NCBI GenBank assembly: GCA_002400805.1
Contig: NVRG01000088.1
Span: forward strand, 1,258-6,484
Origin: Gammaproteobacteria bacterium
GTDB lineage: Bacteria; Pseudomonadota; Gammaproteobacteria; Nitrosococcales; Methylophagaceae
Direction: 5' to 3'
DNA: 5,227 bases
Part shown: in pieces, positions 1 to 5,227 of the stretch
How positions within the stretch are numbered: position 1 is the first letter of the stretch
How the letters are laid out: every line of letters starts with the position of its first letter
Made by a program: the position numbers and the translations under genes
The notes under the pieces: generated by a model
The model's database searches: none
What the model saw: the letters and a program-made list of their open reading frames with translations, nothing else
Told to the model about the DNA's origin: nothing

Positions 1-38
1 ATTTCGTCGCAGCAATCAGGTTTTATATCAGTAGTCAT
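1..38 (-). CDS. Start of an unidentified gene, cut by the left edge
   Basis: An ATG at 38..36 opens a reading frame that stays open to the edge of the window. Only twelve codons are visible (M-T-T-D-I-K-P-D-C-C-D-E), too few to recognise a family. A GAGGA Shine-Dalgarno-like motif (51-55) lies inside the last codons of queD, 12 bases before the ATG, which is rather far but usable. Only eight bases separate the queD stop from this ATG, so if real it would be cotranscribed with queD. The adjacent cysteine pair may be of interest but says nothing firm about function. A chance open frame at the edge cannot be excluded. Confidence 0.4.
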   Translation of the reverse strand, partial: MTTDIKPDCCDE

Positions 39-46
39 GCTTATTT

Positions 47-427
47 TTAGTCCTCAGTATAGCGAACACAAGCGCGATCTGTTTCCCAGAGGGTAACACC
101 AGATATTTTGGCTGTGTCGATATTTAATGTCTTACTTAAGTTTTGATAAAAGTATTGGGCAATGTTTTCTGCCGTTGGATTAATAGTATCAAACGGTGGA
201 ATATCGTTTAAATAACGATGGTCTAACGTTTTTGCCAATTTACGAGTAGCAGTTTTAATGGTTTTAAAATCCATGCCCATACCATGCTCATTGAGCGAAG
301 TTGCGGTTACGTCAACTTCTAGTTTCCAGTTGTGGCCATGCATACGACTACAATCACCTGGGTATTCACGTAATGTGTGGGCAGAGGCAAAATCTGCCAA
401 AATTTTTAAGGTGTATGTCGCGCTCAT
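47..427 (-). CDS. queD: 6-carboxy-5,6,7,8-tetrahydropterin synthase (QueD/PTPS family)
   Basis: The 126-residue product matches the usual length of QueD. In the family this cytoplasmic zinc enzyme converts 7,8-dihydroneopterin triphosphate to 6-carboxytetrahydropterin, an early step towards preQ0 and queuosine in tRNA. The visible zinc ligands are His17 (in FASAH), His30 and His32 (in HGH). Cys26 of the C-x3-HGH motif is the expected catalytic cysteine. Asp69-His70 in LDHRYLN and Glu115 in the WET motif complete the active-site and pterin-binding set, and the NPTAENIA stretch (83-90) is also typical. The ATG at 427 gives an N-terminus that aligns with the family. No Shine-Dalgarno sequence precedes it; a TATAAT lies only eight bases upstream, so the message may be leaderless. 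The gene follows dxs after 42 bases on the same strand, so read-through from dxs is also possible. A PTPS paralogue with another pterin role is the main alternative, but the compact C-x3-HGH form favours QueD. Confidence 0.93.
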   Translation of the reverse strand: MSATYTLKILADFASAHTLREYPGDCSRMHGHNWKLEVDVTATSLNEHGMGMDFKTIKTATRKLAKTLDHRYLNDIPPFDTINPTAENIAQYFYQNLSKTLNIDTAKISGVTLWETDRACVRYTED

Positions 428-435
428 AGTTGACT

Positions 436-469
436 ATTATACTAGGGTATTAAGGTGGGTAACAGACTA
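436..469 (-). promoter_or_regulatory. Putative queD promoter in the dxs-queD gap
   Basis: A perfect TATAAT reads on the minus strand at 441..436. With a 16-base spacer the -35 hexamer would be GTTACC (463..458), which matches TTGACA at only three of six positions. The predicted start of transcription is about 429, two bases before the queD ATG, giving an essentially leaderless mRNA. The 11-base word TAGTCTGTTAC (469..459) covers the -35 region and recurs upstream of ribF. The word ATAATAGTC occurs twice here (473..465 and 440..432), the first copy overlapping the dxs stop codon. The promoter is inferred from sequence only. Confidence 0.45.
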
Positions 470-2311
470 TTATGCCTGAATATGTGTTTTGACGGTATCG
501 ATAATGCCTTGTGCATCTAAGCCACAGTCGCTTAACATCTGCTGATGATTACCATGGTCGATGAATTTATCGGGTAAACCAAGGTTGATTACCGGGATAT
601 TATTGCGAATAGTGTGTAGGTATTCGTTTATGCCACTTCCGGCGCCACCTTTCACGGCATTTTCTTCAACCGTAACAAGCACATCATGGCTTTGTACTAG
701 CTGGTCGATGAGTGCGGTATCTAAGGGTTTAACAAAACGCATATTAACAGCTGTAGCATTCAGTGTTTCTGCGGCTTCAAGAGCAGGATAAACCATGCTA
801 CCGAAAGCGAGAATGGCTACTTTTTGACCTTGTCGTTTGATTTCTGCTTTACCAATGTCAATGGTGGTTAATTCAAGATTTATTTTTGCACCTATACCAC
901 TGCCACGAGGATAGCGTACGGCACTTGGCCCATTAAATTGATAGCCCGTAGTTAACATCTGACGACATTCATTTTCATCGGCTGGTGCCATCACCACCAT
1001 ATTGGGAATACAGCGTAAATAACTTAAATCGAAGGTGCCAGCATGGGTAGGACCATCAGCACCCACTAGACCCGCACGATCGATAGCAAACAATACTGGT
1101 AAATTTTGTATAGCAACATCGTGAATAAGCTGATCATACGCACGCTGTAAAAAGGTGGAATAGATAGCGACCACGGGTTTTTTGCCTTCGCAGGCAATAC
1201 CGGCGGCTAGAGTAACGGCATGTTGCTCGGCAATGCCGACATCAAAATAACGATCAGGATATTGTTCGGCAAAATCATTCAAACCGGACCCATCACACAT
1301 CGCGGGCGTGATGCCGATCAAATCTTCTGATTTCTTGGCCATATCACATAACCATTGACTAAAGACTTGGGTATAACTTGGGCCAGAGGCTTTGCTGCCA
1401 TTGGCAGGACTGACGCCATGGTACTTACCGGGTTGTTGTTCTGCCGGTTCATATCCTTTACCTTTTTTAGTCACAATATGTAAAAACTGTGGCCCTTTGC
1501 GATCGCGCATATTGCCTAAAGTAGTGATTAAGGTATCAAGATCATGGCCATCAATAGGACCGATATAGTTAAACCCCATTTCCTCAAATAAGGTACCAGG
1601 AATAATCATGCCTTTAACATGCTCTTCGGCACGTCTGGCGATTTCCCATGCAGGGGGGATTTTTTCCAAGACTTTTTTACTGCCCTCACGGGCTGAGGTA
1701 TAAAACTTACCAGAAAGTAGACGGGCTAAATAATTAGACATGCCGCCGACATTTTTAGAAATCGACATCTCATTATCATTAAGAATAACCAGTAGGTTGG
1801 CACTCAGATCACCGGCATGCGCTAAGGCTTCATATGCTTGACCGGCAGTTAACGCACCATCGCCAATAATGGCCACAGAACGACGAGAACTATTATCTGC
1901 TTGCGCGGCAATGGCCATACCCAACGCCGCACTGATTGATGTACTCGAGTGACCGACACCAAAGGTGTCATAGTTGCTTTCACTGCGTTTAGGAAATCCC
2001 GACAGACCACCTGGTTGACGCATGGTATGCATCTGATCACGACGACCAGTAATAATTTTATGCACATAACTTTGATGGCCCACATCCCAAACAAAGCGAT
2101 CTTCAGGGGTGTTAAAGACGTAATGTAAAGCCAAAGTTAGTTCAATCACACCCAGATTAGAGGATATATGTCCGCCGGTTTGTTGCACGCTATCAATAAT
2201 TAATGATCTGATTTCATCGGCAAGTTGCGGCAGCTGTTTTTTATCTAACTGTCGCAGATCATCTGGGCTATCAATTTGAGAAAGAAGGGTGCTTTCCATA
2301 GTGTTTGTCAT
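470..2311 (-). CDS. dxs: 1-deoxy-D-xylulose-5-phosphate synthase
   Basis: Dxs is a cytoplasmic thiamine-diphosphate enzyme that joins pyruvate and glyceraldehyde 3-phosphate to make DXP, the first step of the MEP isoprenoid route and a precursor for thiamine and pyridoxal. From the ATG at 2311 the product has 613 residues, close to the 620 of E. coli. Visible landmarks are His48 (TGGH), GHSSTSIS (120-127), the thiamine-diphosphate motif GDG (150-152) ending at Asn178 in LNDNEMS, catalytic Glu362 in AEQHAVT, and the substrate-pocket residues Tyr384, Arg412 (DRAG), Asp419 and His423 (DGPTH) and Arg469 (RYPRG). The C-terminal transketolase domain runs to [10 protein letters not shown]. The start is uncertain: the frame opens further back with a TTG at 2338 inside ispA, and ATG codons lie at 2311 and 2299. 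None has a clear Shine-Dalgarno sequence. I prefer 2311, four bases after the ispA stop, which fits translational coupling. It shares an operon with ispA, which uses the downstream products of the same pathway. Confidence 0.97.
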   Translation of the reverse strand: MTNTMESTLLSQIDSPDDLRQLDKKQLPQLADEIRSLIIDSVQQTGGHISSNLGVIELTLALHYVFNTPEDRFVWDVGHQSYVHKIITGRRDQMHTMRQPGGLSGFPKRSESNYDTFGVGHSSTSISAALGMAIAAQADNSSRRSVAIIGDGALTAGQAYEALAHAGDLSANLLVILNDNEMSISKNVGGMSNYLARLLSGKFYTSAREGSKKVLEKIPPAWEIARRAEEHVKGMIIPGTLFEEMGFNYIGPIDGHDLDTLITTLGNMRDRKGPQFLHIVTKKGKGYEPAEQQPGKYHGVSPANGSKASGPSYTQVFSQWLCDMAKKSEDLIGITPAMCDGSGLNDFAEQYPDRYFDVGIAEQHAVTLAAGIACEGKKPVVAIYSTFLQRAYDQLIHDVAIQNLPVLFAIDRAGLVGADGPTHAGTFDLSYLRCIPNMVVMAPADENECRQMLTTGYQFNGPSAVRYPRGSGIGAKINLELTTIDIGKAEIKRQGQKVAILAFGSMVYPALEAAETLNATAVNMRFVKPLDTALIDQLVQSHDVLVTVEENAVKGGAGSGINEYLHTIRNNIPVINLGLPDKFIDHGNHQQMLSDCGLDAQGIIDTVKTHIQA

Positions 2312-2315
2312 TGTA

Positions 2316-3212
2316 TTAGTGAGAACGTTGTACAACAAACTGAGCTAACGCTGATAAAGCTTGTGTGTCGAAGGCTAAATCATCAAGTTGAGCTTGAGCT
2401 TGTTCAATTAAGTCATGTGCTTTTTGTTGAGCTTGTTCTAAGCCCATTAAAGCGGGATAAGTAGGTTTATTCAACGCGATATCTGCACCCTGAGTTTTAC
2501 CTAAAGTATCAGTGTCGGCAATCACATCGAGTACATCATCTTGTACTTGGAATGCCAGACCGATGCAATAAGCATAACGATCAAGTTTGGTTAAGCTACT
2601 GTCATCACTATTGGTTGATGCCAAAGCACCCATGCGTACACTGGCACGGATCAACGCGCCGGTTTTAAGTTCGTGCATAGTCTGCAGTGATGATAAATCC
2701 AACTCTTTGCCCACTGATTCCAAATCGATAGCTTGACCGCCGGCCATGCCTAATAGGCCTGAACGTTGGGCTAAGGTTTTAACCATTTGGCTTTGTTGTC
2801 TGGGTGTTAGTTCTTCATCACACAAACTTTCAAAGGCTAAAGATTGCAAGGCATCTCCAACCAGCAATGCAGTAGCTTCATCATAGGCTTTGTGACAGCT
2901 TGGCTGACCACGACGTAAATCATCGTCATCCATTATCGGCATATCATCGTGCACTAAGGAGTAGGCATGGATCATTTCAACACTACTTGCCGGTGCATCT
3001 AAGGCGGTTAAATTTGCGCCTAAGGCTTCACCAGTGGCATAAACTAATAATGCACGTAAGCGTTTTCCGCCATTTAAGGTTGAATAACGCATGGCGGCTA
3101 ACAGTTGTGCAGAGGTTTGACTACTTTGATCGTTAAGGCGATCGCTGAGTGCGGACTCAATGCGCTGCTGACGCTGTTGCATCCAGTCTATTAGTGAAAA
3201 GTTATTATTCAC
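2316..3212 (-). CDS. ispA: Farnesyl diphosphate synthase (short-chain polyprenyl synthase)
   Basis: IspA condenses isopentenyl diphosphate with dimethylallyl and geranyl diphosphate to give farnesyl diphosphate, the precursor of undecaprenyl carriers and quinone side chains. The 298-residue product matches the family. It shows GGKRLR (48-53), the first aspartate-rich motif DDMPIMD (89-95) with the two-residue insertion typical of bacterial farnesyl synthases, MAGGQ (156-160), [11 protein letters not shown] (180-190), the second aspartate-rich motif DDVLD (225-229), and GKTQGAD (238-244). These place it firmly in the trans-prenyltransferase fold, and overall similarity to E. coli IspA is high along its length. 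The start codon is a GTG at 3212 whose last bases are shared with the xseB stop (GTGA), a four-base overlap typical of coupled translation. No strong Shine-Dalgarno sequence precedes it, which also suggests coupling. A geranylgeranyl synthase is possible in principle, but the operon context and close similarity favour farnesyl diphosphate. Confidence 0.96.
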   Translation of the reverse strand: MNNNFSLIDWMQQRQQRIESALSDRLNDQSSQTSAQLLAAMRYSTLNGGKRLRALLVYATGEALGANLTALDAPASSVEMIHAYSLVHDDMPIMDDDDLRRGQPSCHKAYDEATALLVGDALQSLAFESLCDEELTPRQQSQMVKTLAQRSGLLGMAGGQAIDLESVGKELDLSSLQTMHELKTGALIRASVRMGALASTNSDDSSLTKLDRYAYCIGLAFQVQDDVLDVIADTDTLGKTQGADIALNKPTYPALMGLEQAQQKAHDLIEQAQAQLDDLAFDTQALSALAQFVVQRSH

Positions 3213-3454
3213 GATTCGTTAGAATTTGGATCAAAGTCCACTAATGTTGTTTGGCCAGATTGTTCTAATAACATCTGCACTTTTTGTTCAGCTGCTTTTA
3301 ACGCATCTTGGCAATCGCGAGTGAGCAATACGCCACTTTCATAAAGCTTTAATGATTCTTCTAGGCTGATATCACCTTGTTCTAAGCGCTCTACCAGCGA
3401 TTCTAACTCAGTCACAGCGGCTTCATAGTCCAGTTTTTTCTTTCTTGTCGCCAT
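3209..3454 (-). CDS. xseB: Exodeoxyribonuclease VII small subunit
   Basis: XseB is the small helical subunit that binds several copies to XseA to form exonuclease VII, which degrades single-stranded DNA to oligonucleotides in both directions. From the ATG at 3454 the product has 81 residues, against 80 in E. coli. The family signature lies at residues 17-41: L-E-x-L-V-x-R-L-E, then GDISLEESL (27-35) and YESG (38-41). A second helix ends in AEQKVQMLL (55-63), followed by an acidic, proline-containing tail. An in-frame GTG at 3487 would add eleven residues, but it overlaps the putative -10 hexamer, while the ATG at 3454 has an excellent Shine-Dalgarno sequence five bases upstream and starts just before the conserved region. 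It is the first gene of the xseB-ispA-dxs operon. The xseA partner is not in this window, as is usual in gammaproteobacteria. Confidence 0.95.
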   Translation of the reverse strand: MATRKKKLDYEAAVTELESLVERLEQGDISLEESLKLYESGVLLTRDCQDALKAAEQKVQMLLEQSGQTTLVDFDPNSNES

Positions 3455-3459
3455 GCCAG

Positions 3460-3464
3460 CCTCC
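3460..3464 (-). promoter_or_regulatory. Shine-Dalgarno sequence of xseB
   Basis: GGAGG on the minus strand, five bases before the ATG at 3454. It fixes that ATG as the xseB start in preference to the upstream in-frame GTG. It is the only textbook ribosome binding site among the complete genes of this window. Confidence 0.85.
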
Positions 3465-3487
3465 ACGCAATAATTTATCCAGCGCAC

Positions 3488-3493
3488 ATTATA
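3488..3493 (-). promoter_or_regulatory. Putative -10 hexamer of the xseB-ispA-dxs operon
   Basis: A perfect TATAAT reads on the minus strand and would start transcription near 3481, giving a 5' leader of about 27 bases that contains the xseB Shine-Dalgarno sequence. No good -35 hexamer is found at 16-18 bases; that position falls in the loop of the adjacent inverted repeat. Four bases of the hexamer (3490-3493) form the outer edge of that repeat, so the repeat may have helped create or modify the promoter. Confidence 0.5.
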
Positions 3494-3537
3494 CCCAAAT
3501 TACTTGAAACTGCGTGATTTCAAGTAACTTGGGTATA
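3490..3537. repeat. Near-perfect 20-bp inverted repeat (REP- or MITE-like palindrome)
   Basis: The left arm (3490-3509) starts TATACCCAAATTAC and the right arm (3518-3537) ends GTAACTTGGGTATA. The arms are complementary at 19 of 20 positions, separated by an eight-base loop (3510-3517, CTGCGTGA). The one mismatch (3499 against 3528) would be a G-U pair in RNA made from the minus strand. Neither arm is followed directly by a T-run, so it does not look like an intrinsic terminator for either strand. It sits alone in the divergent xseB-ribF region. The length, symmetry and intergenic position resemble dispersed palindromic elements of gammaproteobacterial genomes. An operator for a dimeric regulator is an alternative, although 20-bp arms are long for that. 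Confidence 0.8.
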
Positions 3538-3575
3538 TACCTCCTAGCTTGCTGGATTGTTTTTTTAATAGTCGT

Positions 3576-3614
3576 TAGTCTGTTACGTTTGTACTAGCGG
3601 TCACTTACTATAAT
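3576..3614 (+). promoter_or_regulatory. Putative ribF promoter region
   Basis: The word TAGTCTGTTAC (3576-3586) ends exactly 31 bases before the ribF ATG, the same distance as in front of queD. Taking GTTACG (3582-3587) as a -35 and TACTAT (3606-3611) as a -10 gives an 18-base spacer and a predicted transcription start at 3618, the A of the ATG. A perfect TATAAT also lies at 3609-3614, but only three bases before the ATG, which would place the start inside the codon. No Shine-Dalgarno sequence is present. No recognisable FMN riboswitch fits in this short upstream region. The rest of the 163-base intergenic region holds the inverted repeat and a run of seven T at 3560-3566. Confidence 0.4.
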
Positions 3615-3617
3615 TTT

Positions 3618-4553
3618 ATGCGCACAATCATTCGCGGCTTTCATAATCTCCCCACAGCTTCTCTAGGTTGTGTTGCCACCATTGGTAATTTTGATGGTGT
3701 TCATCTCGGTCATCAATCGGTGTTAAATCAATTAGCGCTTAAAGGTGATGCCCTAGGTCTGCCTCCGGTAGTGATTACCTTTGAGCCGCAAGCCAATGAG
3801 TTTTTTTCCCCCGATAAAGCACCAGCCCGCCTGAGTCGTTTCCGGGAAAAAGTGGAAGCCTTGCGCTGTTATTCGATTCAGCAATTATGTGTCTTACGCT
3901 TTAATCAAAAATTAGCACAGATGAGCGCACAAGATTTTATTCAGCGCTTATTGGTTGATGGCTTAAATGTACGTTATTTAGTGGTGGGCGATGATTTTCG
4001 CTTTGGCAAAGATCGGCAAGGAGACTTTGCCTTATTACAGCAAGCGGGCCAACAATTTGGCTTTCAAGTGGTCAATATGCATACTTTTGCTGTTGATCAG
4101 ATCCGGGTCAGCAGTACTCGTATTCGCCAAGCGTTAAAAATAGGCGATTTAATGCTGGCGGAGAAATTATTAGGCCGACCTTATCGCATGAGTGGTCGAG
4201 TGGCTCACGGTGATAAACGTGGTCGCACCATGGGGTTTCCAACGGCGAATATTCATCTTCATCGATGTAAAGTGCCATTGAGTGGGGTGTATGCCGTGCA
4301 ATTGTTTGGCATTGAGGGTGAACCGATTAATGGTGTTGCCAATGTTGGGGTACGTCCCACGGTTAGTGGTGATGACAAAGCCTTATTAGAAGTACATTTA
4401 TTTGATTTTGAACGCGATATTTATGGCGAACATGTGCAAGTACACTTTTTACATAAACTACGTGAGGAGCAGAAGTTTTCTGATCTCGACGAGTTAGTGA
4501 GTCAAATCAAGCAAGATTGCCAGCAAGCCAAACAGTATTTTTCTGTCTTATAA
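3618..4553 (+). CDS. ribF: Bifunctional riboflavin kinase / FAD synthetase
   Basis: RibF phosphorylates riboflavin to FMN and then adenylylates FMN to FAD in the cytoplasm. The 311-residue product matches the two-domain bacterial form. The N-terminal nucleotidyltransferase domain shows GNFDGVHLGH (23-32), FEPQ (55-58), DKAPARL (66-72), VVGDDFRFG (122-130) and the ISSTxIR-type motif VSSTRIR (164-170). The C-terminal kinase domain shows GRTMGFPTAN (202-211), GVYAV (223-227), GVANVGVRPT (239-248) and LEVHLFDF (257-264), whose Glu258 is the likely catalytic base. The start MRTIIRGFHNL aligns well with E. coli RibF, so the ATG is secure despite having no Shine-Dalgarno sequence. In many gammaproteobacteria ribF lies between murJ and ileS-lspA; here it stands alone, divergent from xseB and convergent with cbiZ. 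All key motifs are intact. Confidence 0.96.
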   Translation: MRTIIRGFHNLPTASLGCVATIGNFDGVHLGHQSVLNQLALKGDALGLPPVVITFEPQANEFFSPDKAPARLSRFREKVEALRCYSIQQLCVLRFNQKLAQMSAQDFIQRLLVDGLNVRYLVVGDDFRFGKDRQGDFALLQQAGQQFGFQVVNMHTFAVDQIRVSSTRIRQALKIGDLMLAEKLLGRPYRMSGRVAHGDKRGRTMGFPTANIHLHRCKVPLSGVYAVQLFGIEGEPINGVANVGVRPTVSGDDKALLEVHLFDFERDIYGEHVQVHFLHKLREEQKFSDLDELVSQIKQDCQQAKQYFSVL

Positions 4554-4569
4554 GCTGTTGCCGATAGAA

Positions 4570-4615
4570 TATGTTAGCTATTTGAGTTTGAAAACGTAAT
4601 CTAACATACTTTTTT
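4570..4615 (+). terminator. Weak intrinsic terminator-like hairpin after ribF
   Basis: An eight-base inverted repeat, TATGTTAG (4570-4577) and CTAACATA (4601-4608), encloses a 23-base loop and is followed by six T (4610-4615). It begins 16 bases after the ribF stop. The stem is A+T-rich and the loop large, so termination may be modest. The right arm overlaps the stop codon and last Cys codon of the convergent cbiZ gene, so any transcript end here lies inside that gene. Confidence 0.45.
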
Positions 4616-5227
4616 ATTGTCGAAATACCAGCTGATTGAAGCGGCTACTGCATCTTTGACTAAGCGGCCTAATATTTCGCCAAACAACACATGTTTGCCA
4701 CAAAAATGTACGGTTTCCGGACCATGGCCATTAACGATAGCAATGGCATCGGTGCCTGTGCCCGTGGCAAATTGTTGAGAAATGGGGCTGAGTACTTCAG
4801 CGTCAATTAATGCGGCTGTTTTAGCTTCAGTGGCAATCATTAATGCTTCAACTAATGCCGCTTCTGTTAATGATGCTGACGTTAAAATAATAGTATTAAT
4901 GGTGCCCACATCAGTAGTGCTGGTGGTCATTTCACGATGTTCCGCATGGTCTCCTACATGTCTTGGATTAGATAAACCCGAGGTGACAAGCACCACAATT
5001 TCGACGCCTTGCACTGTTGCTTGTTCAAGGCGAAACGACTTCATAGAGGCTGCGGTCATCATGCCGACAACAGCACCATTGAGGTTTAAATTCTGACTGT
5101 ATTGTAGAAGACTTTCATCGGCAGCAGCAGTGCAAGTGCTATTACTGCCAACGTTAATATTCAATATATGATCGGCATAAGTCATACCACCATTAAGTAC
5201 TGCAGAGCTGATCACTTGATGCGTTTT
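4601..5227 (-). CDS. cbiZ: Adenosylcobinamide amidohydrolase, 5' end outside the window
   Basis: CbiZ cleaves the aminopropanol side chain from adenosylcobinamide, and in some bacteria from pseudocobalamin, to give adenosylcobyric acid for re-use in cobamide assembly. 208 codons are visible and the frame is open to the right edge; a GTG at 5215 is an internal valine candidate rather than a convincing start, since the family motif begins only two residues later. In order I see SSAVLNGG (visible residues 7-14), VVGMMTAASM (53-62), VTSGLSNPRHVGD (81-93), GTINTIILTSASL (108-120), ATEAKTAAL (132-140), GTGTDA (156-161) and GKHVLFGEILGRLV (177-190). This set is characteristic of the CbiZ domain. The C-terminus is complete, ending Val-Cys before TAG. 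Probably only a few to a few tens of residues are missing, unless it is fused to another domain. It converges on ribF with 47 bases between stops. No other cobalamin gene is visible, but the upstream neighbours are outside the window. Confidence 0.88.
   Translation of the reverse strand, partial: KTHQVISSAVLNGGMTYADHILNINVGSNSTCTAAADESLLQYSQNLNLNGAVVGMMTAASMKSFRLEQATVQGVEIVVLVTSGLSNPRHVGDHAEHREMTTSTTDVGTINTIILTSASLTEAALVEALMIATEAKTAALIDAEVLSPISQQFATGTGTDAIAIVNGHGPETVHFCGKHVLFGEILGRLVKDAVAASISWYFDNKKVC

Noticed and set aside
258..479. Plus-strand open frame of 73 codons opposite queD
   Set aside because: It is antisense to conserved queD codons, including the HGH zinc motif, and resembles no protein I recognise.
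561..791. Plus-strand open frame of 76 codons opposite the 3' part of dxs
   Set aside because: It is fully antisense to the conserved C-terminal domain of Dxs; best explained as a mirror frame.
1849..2094. An alternative minus-strand frame of 81 codons within dxs
   Set aside because: It is an out-of-phase frame inside the strongly conserved N-terminal half of Dxs, which is intact in its own frame, so no frameshift is implied.
2276..3136. Plus-strand open frames of 62 and 78 codons opposite the dxs/ispA junction and ispA
   Set aside because: Both are antisense to conserved coding sequence with no supporting signals.
3560..3566. Run of seven T in the xseB-ribF gap as a possible terminator tail
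   Set aside because: No stable hairpin lies immediately before it; the large palindrome ends more than 20 bases upstream.
3455..3617. Possible FMN riboswitch in front of ribF
   Set aside because: The intergenic region is short and mostly occupied by the palindrome, and I see none of the conserved multi-helix junction segments of the RFN element.
4782..5096. A 104-codon open frame on the plus strand opposite cbiZ
   Set aside because: It lies wholly antisense to a well-supported CbiZ coding region, its composition is low-complexity (rich in Ala, Val, Ser, Thr) as expected from a mirror frame, and no ribosome binding site or known domain is evident.

Overview
The window looks like ordinary chromosome from a gammaproteobacterium of moderately low G+C content. 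The xseB-ispA-dxs order is the classic gammaproteobacterial arrangement, and the Dxs, IspA, XseB and RibF proteins read like clear relatives of the E. coli enzymes. I cannot name the genus. An aquatic or marine relative of the Alteromonadales or Vibrionales would fit the composition and the palindromic intergenic repeat, but that is a guess.

Layout. On the minus strand, read from about 3490 down to 1, are xseB (exonuclease VII small subunit), ispA (farnesyl diphosphate synthase), dxs (DXP synthase), queD (6-carboxytetrahydropterin synthase) and the first twelve codons of an unidentified gene cut by the left edge. xseB and ispA overlap by four bases. dxs starts a few bases after ispA. queD follows dxs after 42 bases and has its own promoter-like sequence. 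On the plus strand is ribF (bifunctional riboflavin kinase/FAD synthetase), divergent from xseB. Converging on ribF from the right edge is a cbiZ gene (adenosylcobinamide amidohydrolase) whose 5' end lies outside the window.

Function. ispA and dxs both serve isoprenoid synthesis: Dxs makes the first intermediate of the MEP pathway and IspA condenses its C5 products into farnesyl diphosphate. XseB is a DNA repair subunit that commonly rides in this operon. QueD belongs to the queuosine (7-deazaguanine) pathway, RibF to flavin cofactors and CbiZ to corrinoid salvage or remodelling.

Most of the window is housekeeping, and I see no undescribed multi-gene system, mobile element gene, CRISPR array or RNA gene. 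The most interesting signals are non-coding. A near-perfect 20-bp inverted repeat sits in the xseB-ribF divergent region with TATA-type hexamers at both outer edges. An identical 11-base word lies exactly 31 bases upstream of both the queD and ribF start codons; both genes lack a Shine-Dalgarno sequence and could be leaderless. The presence of cbiZ outside any visible cobalamin cluster is also worth following.
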